DNA from: Hypomesus transpacificus
Taxonomy: Eukaryota; Chordata; Actinopteri; Osmeriformes; Osmeridae
Direction of reading: 5' to 3'
Length of the DNA: 64,000 nucleotides
NCBI RefSeq assembly: GCF_021917145.1
Contig: NC_061067.1
Location: 782,537 to 846,536 of the forward strand
Below, in pieces: positions 24,983 through 37,573 of the stretch. The position numbers were made by a program, and so were the translations under genes. The notes under the pieces were generated by a model. That model was not told the origin of the DNA. It saw only the letters and a program-made list of their open reading frames with translations, and searched no databases. The number at the start of each line of letters is the position of its first letter. The first letter of the stretch is position 1.

Positions 24983-27900
24983 ATGTTATCTCTGGTGAGT
25001 TTTACCTTTCTTTTTAAAATGTGTAATAATATATGGGTCATTTTGTTAGCTTCTTGTTTGCTTGTATACTATTCACAGCGAAATTAGGCTAGACATAAGT
25101 GATTTATCTGTGCTAGCTGTAATTGTTAGTTCTAGATAGCTACAGTAGCTACAGTAGTTAGCTAGCTAACATACGTAGCTAACAATGCAGGAAAGCTCCG
25201 CTATATATTTAACTTCTATAAAAACGTAAGGCACAAAAGTGTAGAGGGAGATTATTCACAAGCAGAAAAAAGCAATTGTTGCTAGCTTTAACTAGCTAGC
25301 TGCACATGGCAAACCATCGCTATCAACGTTCTGGAAAAAATAATCATGTCAGGTTAACTTAAATTTAGCCATCAATGTATCTCTAATTTAGTATTTCAAG
25401 ATGCCTACTTTAGTGGATGAGTTATGTAAATGTCACTTGAATGAATTTACAACATGCTGACCAAACCAGGGTATATACTGGAATATAGCTAACTAGTTCA
25501 TCTAACCTTTCTGCACTCGGTAGCACGTGTCAGCAGCATGATTGCCAGTTCCTTGTGCTACCAGTCAGCAGCAGGATTGCCAGTTCCAGCAAACATTTCC
25601 AGCCCAAAGAGTGCTCAAAACCAGCCCAAAATGCCTGAAAACTAGCCCATTAATTTTTGGGTGTACAAGTGTACAAGTTAAACATTTATCCCCAAAAATT
25701 ATAATGTAAAAATAACTGGTGGATTAATATTTTCCTTATTTTCTGCTATTCTCTCTTTTTTCGTACATTGGCTATTCTTTAAGAGCACTTGATAAGGAGA
25801 CTGACAGTAATTTAACATGTTTCTATCAACAGTAATCAGTGAGTTGGAAGGGATAGGTCAGAGGAGTGATTGGCTGTAACATTAGTAGGCAAGTAGAAAT
25901 CTGTATTTATGAAACAATATTACTGTTTATCTTCAATGAAATGATAATTTTTTTAATATCACAAATTGTGTGTTCTTTTACAGGGTGACCTTACGGTTAG
26001 GACGGGTCCAGGGAGGAAGTCCATTAGATGGATGTCATCAGTGAGAAACCGTAGGCATACTATGAGATGGTCATGCAAAAATTGCGAATTTAGGGCATCA
26101 AAACGTTTAGAGCTTTTAAAGCATTATAGATTGAAACATCTACACACCGGTCAGGGCCGGTCACTACCCTGCTTGTACTCTGATTGTCCTTGTTCATTTA
26201 AAGGATGGGGTGCACTTCGCACACATTTGTCTAGAGATCATACACCAACTGAACAGTTTGAGCAGATAGTTTCATTTTCATGTCTTGTATGCCATTTATC
26301 TAGTTTTCACACAGAGAGGCAATATTTTGAACATCTCGGAGCTCACCTGAAAAAGCACGAAACTCTTCATTGTGTCTTTAAAGATTGTGACTACAGTACT
26401 AATATATATTCAACTTTTGCTTCACATAAAAGTAGAAAGCACAATCCTCACTGCCTTGATGATTTTAAACATACTGTACTTTCGACATATTCAAGTCAGG
26501 CTACAGAGGATAGTAGTGTGTTGGTAGAAGAGCGTGAAGTTACTTCAAATGAAACGCTTGTCAGAGAGGATGACGATTTAGTTAAAGTCATTGTTGATAA
26601 GCTTGGTTCCTTGTTGCTTAAATTAGAATGCATCTTCAATGTGCCTAGTAGATGTATAGATGACATTGCAGAGGAGCTTCAATTTATTACTTGTTCAGCA
26701 TCCTCACCCATTATCAAAAACATTGTCCATACTACATTTGAAAACCATAACTGCGCTGTTGAAGAATTGGTGATCACAGAATTGGTGAATAGCATTTGCC
26801 AATTGAATCCTGTAAGTGCAGCCTTTAGTGAAGAAGGTCCTCTTGGCACAGCATACCAGAGAAACAAGTACTTGAAAGAACGTTTCTCTATTGTTGAACC
26901 GTTAGAGTATATATTAGATGCAAAAGAGGGAAGGACTTTTCAATATGTACCAATTTTGCAATCCTTGTCACAAGTTCTGAAAAATGTTGACATTCAGGAG
27001 AAGCTGTTAAAGACTGCAAGACGTTGTGGTTCTTCATGTCAGTATACAAGTTTTCATGATGGTTCCCACTTCAAAGAAAACAGCTTTCTATCTGGAGAGG
27101 AGTTAAGACTTTCAATTTTACTCTACTGTGATGATTTTGAAATATGTAATCCATTAGGAACCTCTCGTAAGAAGCACAAGGTAACAGGTGTCTACTGGGT
27201 GTTGGCTGATATTCCATCTGTATTAAGGTCAACATTATCTTCCATTTACTTAGCTGTTTTGTGCAAGGCAGACGACGTAAAGAAATTTGGCTATCCTCAA
27301 GTGCTAGAGCCATTATTAAGTGATTTGAAAAGCTTAGAAGAGGATGGTCTTTTTGTACCCTGTTTGGGAAAAATCATAAAGGGCACTGTATTTTCTGTGA
27401 TTGCCGATAACCTTGGTGCCCACTCAGTCGGGGGGTTTGTTGAAAGTTTCAGTGGGTCATACAATTGCAGATTTTGTGTCGGACAGCGGTCCCAGTTTCA
27501 GGAACTTGAAGTCAGGACAGGAGCATTCCTTGGTAGAACAAAACAGCAACACCAGTTGGATGTTGAAGCAGCATTGGCTAGTAACACCCATAGCCATGGA
27601 GTTAAAAGGCATTGTGCAATTACTCAAAGGTTAAAGCATTTTCATGTGACAACAGGTTACCCACCGGATGTATTACATGATTTACTTGAGGGTATTGTAC
27701 CTGTAGAATTGGCATTGTGTTTAGATATCTTGATCAAAAAAAAATATTTCTCTCTTGAAGAGCTCAATAGTATCATCAAGAAGTTCCCATATAAGTGGAA
27801 AGACAGAACAAATTGTCCGATACGTATACCACCAACCTTTTCCTCTCGTAACACCATTGGTGGTAACGCACATGAAAATTGGTGCTTACTGAGGTTGCTT

Positions 27901-28713
27901 CCACTTATGATTGGCTCTAAAGTACAGGAAGAGGAACAGACATGGCAGTTGTTGATGACACTCAAAGATGTTGTTGAGTTGGTTATGTCACCTACCCACA
28001 CAGATGAAAGCATTGGTCACCTAGATAGCCTTATTGCTGAGCATCGGCGTAGATTTAGCAGTGTTTTTCCACAAAGAAAATTGATTCCAAAACACCATTT
28101 TGTAGAGCATTACCCGCAGCTCATTAAAGCATTCGGCCCATTAGTGTCCTTATGGACGATGAGGTTCGAAGCCAAACACCGCTTCTTTAAGAAGATAGTG
28201 AGACAGACAAGCTGTTTCCGTAACATTTTAAAGTCTATGGCAAAAAAACACCAGTCCATGATTGCATACCATCTCCATGGTTCAAATGTCAATAAACCTG
28301 CTGTCTCTGTATCAAAGATGTCAAGGGTTCCATTAGAGATTGTAAATGAGAACATACAAGAATTTCTATCACAGAAATTTCCTGAAGAGACAGTTGTTCA
28401 TTTGACAAACAAGGTAGAATCTCAGGGCATCAGTTACAGTATTGGCATGATGTTGGTCTATGGCAACACTGGTGGGTTACCAGACTTTGCTGAAATACTA
28501 CAAATCATGATAGTTTGTAACAGTGTTGTGTTTGTAGTGAAAATGCAAAGTACATGGTACACTGAGCATTTTAGATGTTTCAAGGTGGAGTCCACGAGCA
28601 TTGTGAAAGTAATTCATCAATCACAACTCACTGACATGTACCCACTTGCTACATATACAATCGAAGGCTGTCGAATGGTTTCTTTGAAACACTACATCTG
28701 CTTGTCAAACTAG
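24983..28713 (+). CDS. C2H2 zinc-finger transposase of the CACTG two-gene element (913 aa)
   Basis: Two coding exons: 24983-24994 (ATG and three codons, then GTGAGT) and 25984-28713; the junction keeps frame. Residues about 30-165 contain a run of C2H2-type fingers (CKNCEFRASKRLELLKHYRLKH, CLYSDCPCSF, CLVCHLS, CVFKDCDYST). The rest has motifs shared by a large fish transposon family: YCDDFEICNPLG, a VIADNLGAH block, a CRFC pair, DVLHDLLEG (a DxxH motif), GGNAHENW and LWTMRFEAKH. These offer plausible D, D and E catalytic residues of an RNase H-like fold, but that assignment is inference. The frame is uninterrupted. A splice donor follows the TAG stop directly, so the same transcript may continue into the SAMD3-like gene. 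Confidence 0.82.
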
Positions 28714-28813
28714 GTAAAGTTTCACTATAAACAAAAGTTTTCATGAATACTGCAATCATATGCTCTAGCCATGTCTTTTTTTCCTCTTGCAGTTCTGCTT
28801 TCCCAAGGCTGTG

Positions 28814-30964
28814 ATGTCTAACCCCAGTCAACTACGTGTCATTATTGAAGAGACTGAAATTCACAAATTAATCCTACCAGATGGAATTCCTAGTACCTTA
28901 GACGAACTTTTGGCAGCTGCGAAGCATAATTTTGATCTTGAAGGGAGTTATGCAGTAATGCATATGGACAAAGATTTTGATAACCAATTCTTTACGTTAA
29001 CATCTACAGATGTGGTCAACGACAAAGACACTATAAAACTAGTGAAAACAGATCCTTCTATTATTCTCACATTGAGTCCCATCAATGAGCCTGCTGCTTC
29101 TTCTTCTCCAGTGCCACTTTCTTTCCAGGATGACAGTTCCTCAGTTAGTTCATCCGATACCTTGATGTTACCACTGTCCCCAGACTACAGATCAGAACCG
29201 TGGCCAACTACTTTTGTGATACCCACTTTTTCATATAATGTCGAAATCCCCCTTCAAGCAGGAAACAAGGCTTATGAAAGTGATGGCTCACTCCTTCAAA
29301 ATCCAAGCATGAACTCTGACGTACTTGAGAAACTTGCTGAAGCTATATTTCAGTACACTGCCTATCCCACTGGACGTCAAATACAGGCAGTTGTAGAATC
29401 CCTGTTGGCAAAGCATCCTTGCCTAAGGGAGCCTGGAACTTCATATTCAGGCATGTACGGGTGGCAGCAGCGTCTTAAATACAAGATGGCAAATTTCCGT
29501 TCTAAACTGCGAAGGCGTGAAGTACATTGTCCTGAACTTGACATCAACTCATTGAAAAGGAAATCTCCTGGGGAGAAAAATCCAGCCAAAAACTGTAAGA
29601 GACCAAAGAGAGCAGAGGTAAACTACCTTCCTCCACATCCAAGTGGAGAAACTAGCAACACTCTGGAGATGGAGAGACTGCAGCTTCTTAATGAGGTAAA
29701 GAAGAAGAACAACACTAAGGTGATAGCAGAAAAAATGGCCAAAACATTCTCCTATCGAAGGCTTGAGGTTGTGAGTGGTAGTCCAGCTGCCGATGACTTC
29801 CAAGAGAGATGGCCAGCTTTGTTTTGTGAAGCAGAGGTAGGTGAACATACAAACCCCTTTATTTACCCCTTTTAAAATTTAACTTTAAATACTTCTCAAT
29901 GTTAAGATTGGAAGCCAAATTAGTGTTCCTCTTAAAGTGCAGAATTTCCTCGTCCTCTTGCATGAGACTGGTTGGCCTGATTCCTGATGTTGTACTTGTG
30001 AATCTTTTGTCCATTCAGATCAAAGAGGAATTCAGGAGAATTACTACAATTTCCCTGGAGCAGAGATTCATGCACAAACTGGATCACTACACACCAAGAC
30101 TTATTTCCCTGATGAAGGCCAAGGGAGGTGTCGTGGGGACCAAGCTGAGGCCGCTCCTGGACAAACTGAGTCAGGTGTGCTTGTTCACTTTTTGGCAGGG
30201 GAGACTCACACATACACAAGCACTTTGCCGAATGCGTACACATAGCACAAATCCTCACACTATAGATTTTTAGATGCCCCTATATGCTCTATCCACACAT
30301 AGCTTGAGCTTAAATCTCTGCTTGTGTTCTAACTCCAAAAACCTACATCCTGTGATTCAGACTAACACAACATTAATCTATTCACAGCACCAAAGCATTG
30401 AAACGAAACGTGAAGCTGTTATCCGCAGCCTTATACTGTACCTTGCAGAGAAAGAAGAGGACCTTTTTGAAGATTGCCAAGTAAAGCCTGATTTTCTAAA
30501 TACATATTTTATGACATGGTTTGAAATTGGAATGTGTTGTCATTTCAAGTCCAAGGTAACCCTAAAGTAAAAGATGTAAGCCAATTTAGGGATCAAGATA
30601 TTCCGCTCTGCTCAATGTAAAATACTCTTAACAGAATTGTCTGAATTTTTTGTGTGAACGTATGCAGGAGGACAGCCGCAGTGATGCCACTCAACACATC
30701 CTGAAGATCCTTGTTGTTCATGGTGCTGATGGAGAGGATCCAGTGGATGTGTCCATCCTTCTTGAAGGCAAGGAGATGTTGCCAGGATGCGGGAGTTCTG
30801 CTAAAGCTTGCGCGCTGGTCATGGGGCTGATTTATGCCCTCAACCTGGCATACCCCCCAACACTGCGCTACACTTTTGAAGTTTTTCAAAAACTTTTCCT
30901 AGAACTGGATGGGATTAAGCTGTCCCCAAAAATACAAGCTTTCAAATGTAAGTTGCTGTCTTAA
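28814..30964 (+). CDS. SAMD3-like accessory protein of the CACTG two-gene element (522 aa)
   Basis: Four exons join in phase 0: 28814-29836, 30019-30174, 30388-30480, 30668-30964. The start is the ATG reading MSNPSQLRV, just after a strong acceptor at 28792. Residues 1-80 look like a PB1/ubiquitin-like fold ([13 protein letters not shown], then a DFDNQFFTL block). A central basic region ([22 protein letters not shown]) suggests a nuclear localisation signal. The C-terminal exons match proteins annotated in fish as 'sterile alpha motif domain-containing 3-like' ([20 protein letters not shown], then [10 protein letters not shown]). The gene sits 100 bases downstream of the transposase in the same orientation, so it is probably the partner protein rather than a host gene. 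Its molecular function is unknown to me. Confidence 0.8.
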
Positions 30965-32148
30965 ATGCTACCACCATGGCAGGTGCAGTCAATCTTGTTA
31001 GAGCTTATGACAGTTTAGTTAACATATTATACTCTACCACAAAGTTAAGAATTTATTAGTTTGAAATCCAATATGTCAGTTACACACAGACATGATTTAA
31101 AAAGGAAATCTACGTTTCTTTTTTTATTTTACCACGCACTGTCATAAAACACTTTATTTTTTATAAACACATGCAGCTTTAGAGTTCATCAGGACATGTG
31201 TTGGCTTTTTGATGAAGTAACAATCTGTTGAACCACTCCTTACTGTTTGAATGCATTCACAAAGCCTGTTGGCAGAATTTATTACTTGCATTCCTAACCC
31301 AAATACATGCATTTTCTTTAGTCATGTAAGCCTTGCAGTTGTTAAAATGGTCATGCTAGACACCTGAGTGTTTCACAGACTTCTGATTTAAGAGTTTTTG
31401 GCTTGTACCTTGTGAATTGATAGAGCAGTGATTTGATAACATTTATAAAAAAATAAATTTGGACAAAAGAAAAACTGATTAATTGTATTTTGTGTGTGAT
31501 TTGTGATGCAAGTATATTGAATGCATAGGTAATGATAACATTAATTTGGTAATATTTATCAAAAGATAATTTGATGAAAATGTCCATATTGTCAATAATA
31601 TAACTTTATTACTGACTTATTTACAAACAAAAATATAATAATACCCACTTAATTATTTCATAACAGTAAATATTACTGTCATAAGATTTACTTATTACGT
31701 TGAGCACAGCAGATTTCCTGTCAGAATTTTTTTATTGACTTTACTTAATTGTTTTAAATAAATATAACTCATACAATACATATAATTAAGTAAGCTTTAC
31801 TGTATCCCTACGAATGTGAAGTTTAGTGGTAAGTACGTTTTACTAGGTTCAGGCTAATGAGTTCTACTTGATATAAGAGCAGTACAATTTACTTGAAAAG
31901 TACTAGTGCAAATTGTTACGAGGATTTTATCAAGTATATCTTACAAGTTTTTTTTTTCAGTGTGCTCTTGGAACACTTTAAATTATTTCTCACATCCCTT
32001 CTCGTTTTCTAAACCTTTGTTTTATCATAAAAAAGTTGTTGCTCTTAACTGATGATAAAAGGTTGCAGAGGTAACTGTGGCAGACAATTACAGTTTGGAC
32101 TGTGCATGGGATGTTAGAGGAAATCATGAAAGGTTATCTGGGGGGTTA

Positions 32149-32335
32149 GGGTCAGATGGTTGAGCGGTTAGGGAGCCGGGCTATTAATCAGAAGGTTGTT
32201 GGTTCGATTCCTGGCCATGCAAAATTATGTTGTGTCCTTGGGCAAGGCACTTCACCCTACTTACCTCGGGGAGAATGTCCCTGTACTTACTGTAAGTCGC
32301 TCTGGATAAGAGCGTCTGCTAAATGACTAAATGTT
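32149..32335 (+). repeat. tRNA-derived SINE, plus orientation
   Basis: Same family as 19436-19630: head GTCAGATGGTTGAGCGG, a GGTTCGATTCC B-box, body with GGGCAAGGCACTTCACCCTA and tail GCTAAATGACTAAATG. It inserted about 190 bases outside the right end of the CACTG transposon. Confidence 0.9.
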
Positions 32336-35300
32336 ATCTTGCATTTACTTAATTAAGGAAACAAATGCTGCTCATGTATTCCTGCTGAGACACAAAAGAC
32401 TTTAACACACTCAACTACACTTTATTTTAAGTGTTTGGTTTTCTGAATTCCATCTTTTCTGATATATAAAAATGCACTTTCAAAGATGGAGATAGTGCCA
32501 GCCAAATGCCAGCCAATTACTACATGAATGATGAAAGGAGAAATATAACTTTGAGGTGTTAAATTAAAATACATTCTCAAAATAAACATGGTGATCATGG
32601 TGTACACACCTCTCTCTATTTCTCTCTATACTTTCTCACTCACTCACTCCTCGCATATTACTATTGAACCGAAATGTCGCCCAAGCATCTGTTTGTCTTA
32701 TCTATTGATTCATTCTGCAACAAATCACAGCACTGCTCAATCGTAGAATTACTTTTTACTTCTGTCAAAGGGGTCTCTGCATGTGAGCTCAGCAGCCAAG
32801 TCAAAGGGCAGTAATTGACAATTCGTGGGCTGGAATCCTGGGTGGTCGAGCACATCAGTATCGGTCAGAAGAGCCAAATCCAATGAAACATCTTAGATTT
32901 TGATCAGCAGAGGTGACGATGTATATGTGCACATCCCAATGGGAAGAAGCATCGGAAATCAACTCCAATTTACAGTCCTTTGAAAACAGAGAAATCTGAG
33001 GCTCTTTCCATGGCTGTTTGTGTCACGGGGATTAGACTGATTAGCTGTTTCCAGAATCCATTAGAGGAAATCCATGGCTGTCATCTCAAGCAAAAAAACA
33101 AATAGTTAACTTTACAGTACAAAAATACTTGCAACTATTCAATAGTTCAATTGTGTAGAACAATATACATATTTGAAGGAAGTATTAAACTATAATTTAA
33201 TCCATTTAAGTATGCTTTTTTCAGTTTGGAATGAAGCTTGTTAAAAAAAGTCAAGAAGTCTTTTAGTACTTATGACACATAATATTGTTTTCCACCAATT
33301 TAATAAAAAACTAACCAAAACTCAATCTCAGGATATTCGGTCTTTATTGAGGGGTTTGTTTATGTTTGACAAATGTTCTTTCTGATTCTTATCAAGCCAA
33401 TTACCCCCAATGCTTCCACAAATCTAAGTGTAAAGGGCCTGTTTATGGAGTGAACTGAGTAGATGAAAAGAATGAGCTGAGCAGTGGATTATACAAGGAT
33501 TTAGCCCTGATGCTTCATTAGGGTCTTGATCCTGAACACAGGGTGAACTATTTCTTACGTCAACATACGTTACAAGAATTACAAATATGTGGTCCTCATT
33601 CTCCCCCAAAGAACCATGAAGTCCTGATTAGAACAGTGAGGAGAATTATATAGAAGGGTTCTGGAATAACTGATCAACAAATGAATTCCAACCACACTCC
33701 ATGTCATCATGCAGTGCTGCTGAGAATGACATGACTATTGAAGGAGATTGAAGGCCTTAATGCTACAAAACAGTGACTCCAGTTTTTCATGGCGCAAAGT
33801 ACTGCACACTGACACAGGTGAACAAACAACATGCTCAACAAACACATAAAAAGATTTACTGTTTATACATTTGCTTTTCATGTACAGGTGCATTTTATTT
33901 TCTTTCTCGCAGGTGATGTGATTCTGCTTCCTGCCAGGATTGTTATTGCAAAAGTTTTGAAAGCAAATGCACAATTGCTTTGTTTTCATGCAAAACAAGG
34001 CGAATCATACAGGATCAACAATTTTTATAAATACGTTGCCGTTGGTCGTTGTTGCTTATAATTATTATTCATTGCCAAAGGACAGTTTTCTAGCTTTGTT
34101 CCAATATGATTATGCTAACTGGCTTTTATTTCAATCCTTTTTATTATGTTTTTTTTCCAGTAAACGCTGGGAGCAGAAATCACATCCTCAGTGTCCTATT
34201 CTTGTCCTAAAGGCAAAACAGTCCTTGTTTCAGGACTGTGATGATGATGATGACTCAAACAGTAGGACCCATAATTCCAACATATATTGTGAATAGAACA
34301 ATAACTCATGTTACATACACCATGTCAAATTACCCAGAAAACCTCCACACTGAATTTATCATCAATACCCCCTCCCATCCACCCCCCCTCCCACCCCCCC
34401 CCAACACACACACACTTCACCCCTCACTCCCACATCCCACAGTCAGTTATAGCACCTTACACAAGACTGATCAATTACTTACTGTCCCTTCCATTTCAAC
34501 TCCTAGACTCTACCTTTTTTCCAGTTAGTTTCAATGCCAAACGAACAGAATGGCCTCATTGTTTATGTCTGATTAATGGAGCAATCCAGCGCCACAGAAG
34601 AAAGTAAGACCAGCTTCATTGTGGGGGCTGATACAATTTTAATGGGTTCATTCCTGAGCAATGGCAGAGATTCGTAGTCACAATGTGTAGTGGCCACAAT
34701 AACAATTGCAGGAAATTATACATATTCCAGGGTGCCAACACCTAGACCTTAAGCATAAAGTAGTCATGTCAAACAGTCTTGGTTTTCTGGCAAAGCAGCT
34801 TCATATTACTCATAAAAGCAAGTGATATTTTCCCCCTGAAATAATTCTCTCGAGCAGTAGAGAAGGTTTGTTTATTTTCCTCGTGCTCTAACTGTGTACT
34901 TGTCAGTATTGTAGTCAGCTAATCCTTCAGTCTAAATGCAAAGCAGAAATAAACTGTAATAATGACTTATACTGTCCTAAAAACTATATTATTAAACTAC
35001 AGAGGGTATGATTTCTGGGGAAATTGTGAAGTGTGCTTGTGGCCACTGTAGCTGGGATGAAAAAAAATCAATACACCTATAAACCCATTGTTTAAACAAT
35101 TGCATCAAAACAAAGAAATAAAGGGCAATCGTGTGTAAAAATGGCCCAAAACTATATTGTGAATATTCCCTTTCTACTGATTTACTAGTACTCATATTGC
35201 ATTTCATGAATAAAGAAACCCCTTTGAAACAAGCTGATTCAAACAACATTGTCCTTCTGGCAGTATTTTAGCTAGATGGTGATTCAAACGCAGGGCTGTC

Positions 35301-37573
35301 AACTTTTCAAAAAAACTTGGAGTGAGATTTGGTGGGGCCAACCCAAATTTTGCTGCGTATGAAGCAAACGGCGTAATACATTACATCCACGGGTGCAAGC
35401 TGTATGATTATTCACGGTTTGATATTTCTTCCTAAGGAGACAGAGTAAACCGCTGGTGACCATATTACACTAACCACCTCGGGCATGGTAACATATGTTC
35501 ATCTGAAAGTAAATCAAATATATTAAGGTACATTTTCTCTGAAATGTTTCTAAATGTATTTCTTTGTGACTGAATGCAGTAGTTACATTTGTAATAACCT
35601 ACCTAAAACCTTAGCCTTGCTCGGGTCGCCAGCTGTTCCAAACTGTCTTGAAGGGCCTTTAGCGTGAGGCGTGACGAAAATGAGACCAAATTTTGCTCGC
35701 AAATTTGTCATTTTTCCTCAAAGTACTTTGATTGCGGTGCGACTGAAGGATGGGGGGGGAGGGGGTTCAATAAAACAGAGGAGAGAATGAGTGCTACAGT
35801 TTTGGTCCGCTGGGTGACAGACTTTCAAGTATACATTATTTACCCGCTCAGAGTTATGACCCTCTATCACCACTTAAACCAACTTGGGAAGCCCGGCATT
35901 ATGCATTTTGCTCTTTGCCTCTGGGCAACTTGTGATAGAGGGAAATAGCCCATGATGACTCCATCACTTTTCTGCTTCAGACTTTTGGAAAGTGGTTGTG
36001 GAGATGGGATCGAAGTTAGTCAAAGTCCAGATGTATTTATTTTATTTAGGCTATTTGTCCAGGATATCGAAATCATTTTTATAAACAGCGAAGTAATTTT
36101 AGTTTCAGTTGGCTCGTCTGTATTAGGAGCCGTTCAGGAAATAATAGCCTATGCAAATGTTCAGTAATAGGAATGTGTGCAAACATTTCACGTGTTCGTG
36201 CGAGCATTTCACATATGTGGATGGAAGTTTTCAGTAGTGTATAATGTGTGTGAACATTTCATATGTGAATCTGTATGTGTTTCGATGTGTTTGTGTGAGG
36301 ACCGTCTGAATCATTTCCTTAACGGCCCCTCATACGTAGGCTATATGTGCAGCTTACGATCCGTTATGTGAAACGCACCGGTTGGCTACTTTTTTTTAAT
36401 CAACAGTCACTGCCTTCAAGTAGGCTAATGTAATACATTGACAGCTTTGACGAGGAAATATTTTTGACTACATTACCACAGTAAACCCCCAAGCTCTGGA
36501 ACCTACAGCTCTGGGATCTAAGGAGACAGAGACCGGTAGACCTGTCTGAGCGGTTCTACAACAGCTGGAAACTGGGTGTTCCCAGTGTTTCTGTTCCAGT
36601 GCTAAATAAAACTAGCTAAAGGCGTGCTGTATATTTCAAGAGTTGGGGGAACCGTCTAGTGAATGCTCAGAGGGTTAAAGCAGAGAGAGAAAGAGAGACA
36701 GACAGATGCTGCTTTAACCTTCTCTGGTGGCAGACCATGGCAACCTGCAACTCCTGAAGAAAAAAACCGCTAGTGAAGACCGCTTCATCAAATGTGTACA
36801 AGATCTCATTTGAGTTAAGACTGTGTTGGTGAGCTGAAAGTATTAGGGAAAGTCAAAATCATAAAAAGGTGAGAAATTAGATTTGGATTGGTCTGTGATG
36901 AGAAAATCACTCATCCCAAAAATGTTGTGTGCTTTTCTACATATTTTGGGGAGTTAATACCCATGTGTGCCATCGTTCCTTATCAGAACCAATTACACTG
37001 CTACCGTTAAACATCTCCGGAGACGGCATGCATTCAACCTTCAAAATTGGGACTTGCGGTTTGTCCTCGATCTACTACTTTCTATGGTATGGCATCCTCT
37101 AGAGGTGAACCCTGGTACTTGCACCAACTCAATGGATTACCGTAGCTATTGATCAAAACTACACCACAGTGGTTAAAAAAAACATTATTCATTAGAAAAG
37201 ATTAAGCACAAACATTTGATTTATGTACAGCGACTAACACAGTATTGAAATTATAAGGAAGAATATGACTTCCGAAAGTTTTTTTCTTCTTTTTTTCATA
37301 GGCATCATTTCAATTAAGTTGAATTTGTATGATGTGCCATTTAACCGCTACGGTTATTAAAAAACTGACAAAAATGCTGTCAGGAAACACTATGTACACA
37401 ATATCCAAATAAGATCATCTCACAATTATATCAGAAGGTGCTCCTATCTGCAGTCAAAGCCCCATTCATGTTTACTCTAATTGACTACCAAAACTATTTT
37501 AATCTAACAATGAGTAAATCCGTGAGGACGTGGAGAAGTTGACAGGAAGGCAGGTCGGGCGGCCATCTTGTCT
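32336..37573. other. Non-coding stretch, no gene recognised
   Basis: Five kilobases with only short, unconvincing open frames, AT-rich sequence, a C-rich tract at about 34379-34400 and a short GA tract near 36685. The leftmost part probably includes the 3' untranslated region of cenpc, which ends at 37574 on the minus strand. Confidence 0.5.

Larger units (their letters stand above)
23763..31962 (+). mobile_element. Two-gene DNA transposon with CACTG termini, 8.2 kb, CMC/EnSpm-like
   Basis: The left end CACTGATAAAATGAACTT and the reverse complement of the right end CACTGAAAAAAAAAACTT match at 15 of 18 positions. The dinucleotide TG flanks both ends (23761-23762, 31963-31964), compatible with a 2-bp target duplication. 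The right subterminal 450 bases are full of short ACTTA/AAGTA motifs in both orientations, as in CACTA elements. Inside are a promoter and first exon near 24.9 kb, a zinc-finger transposase (24983-28713) and a SAMD3-like protein (28814-30964), both intact and on the plus strand. A hAT element has inserted at 23969-24807. Superfamily placement is my inference from termini and the DxxH motif of the transposase. Confidence 0.72.
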
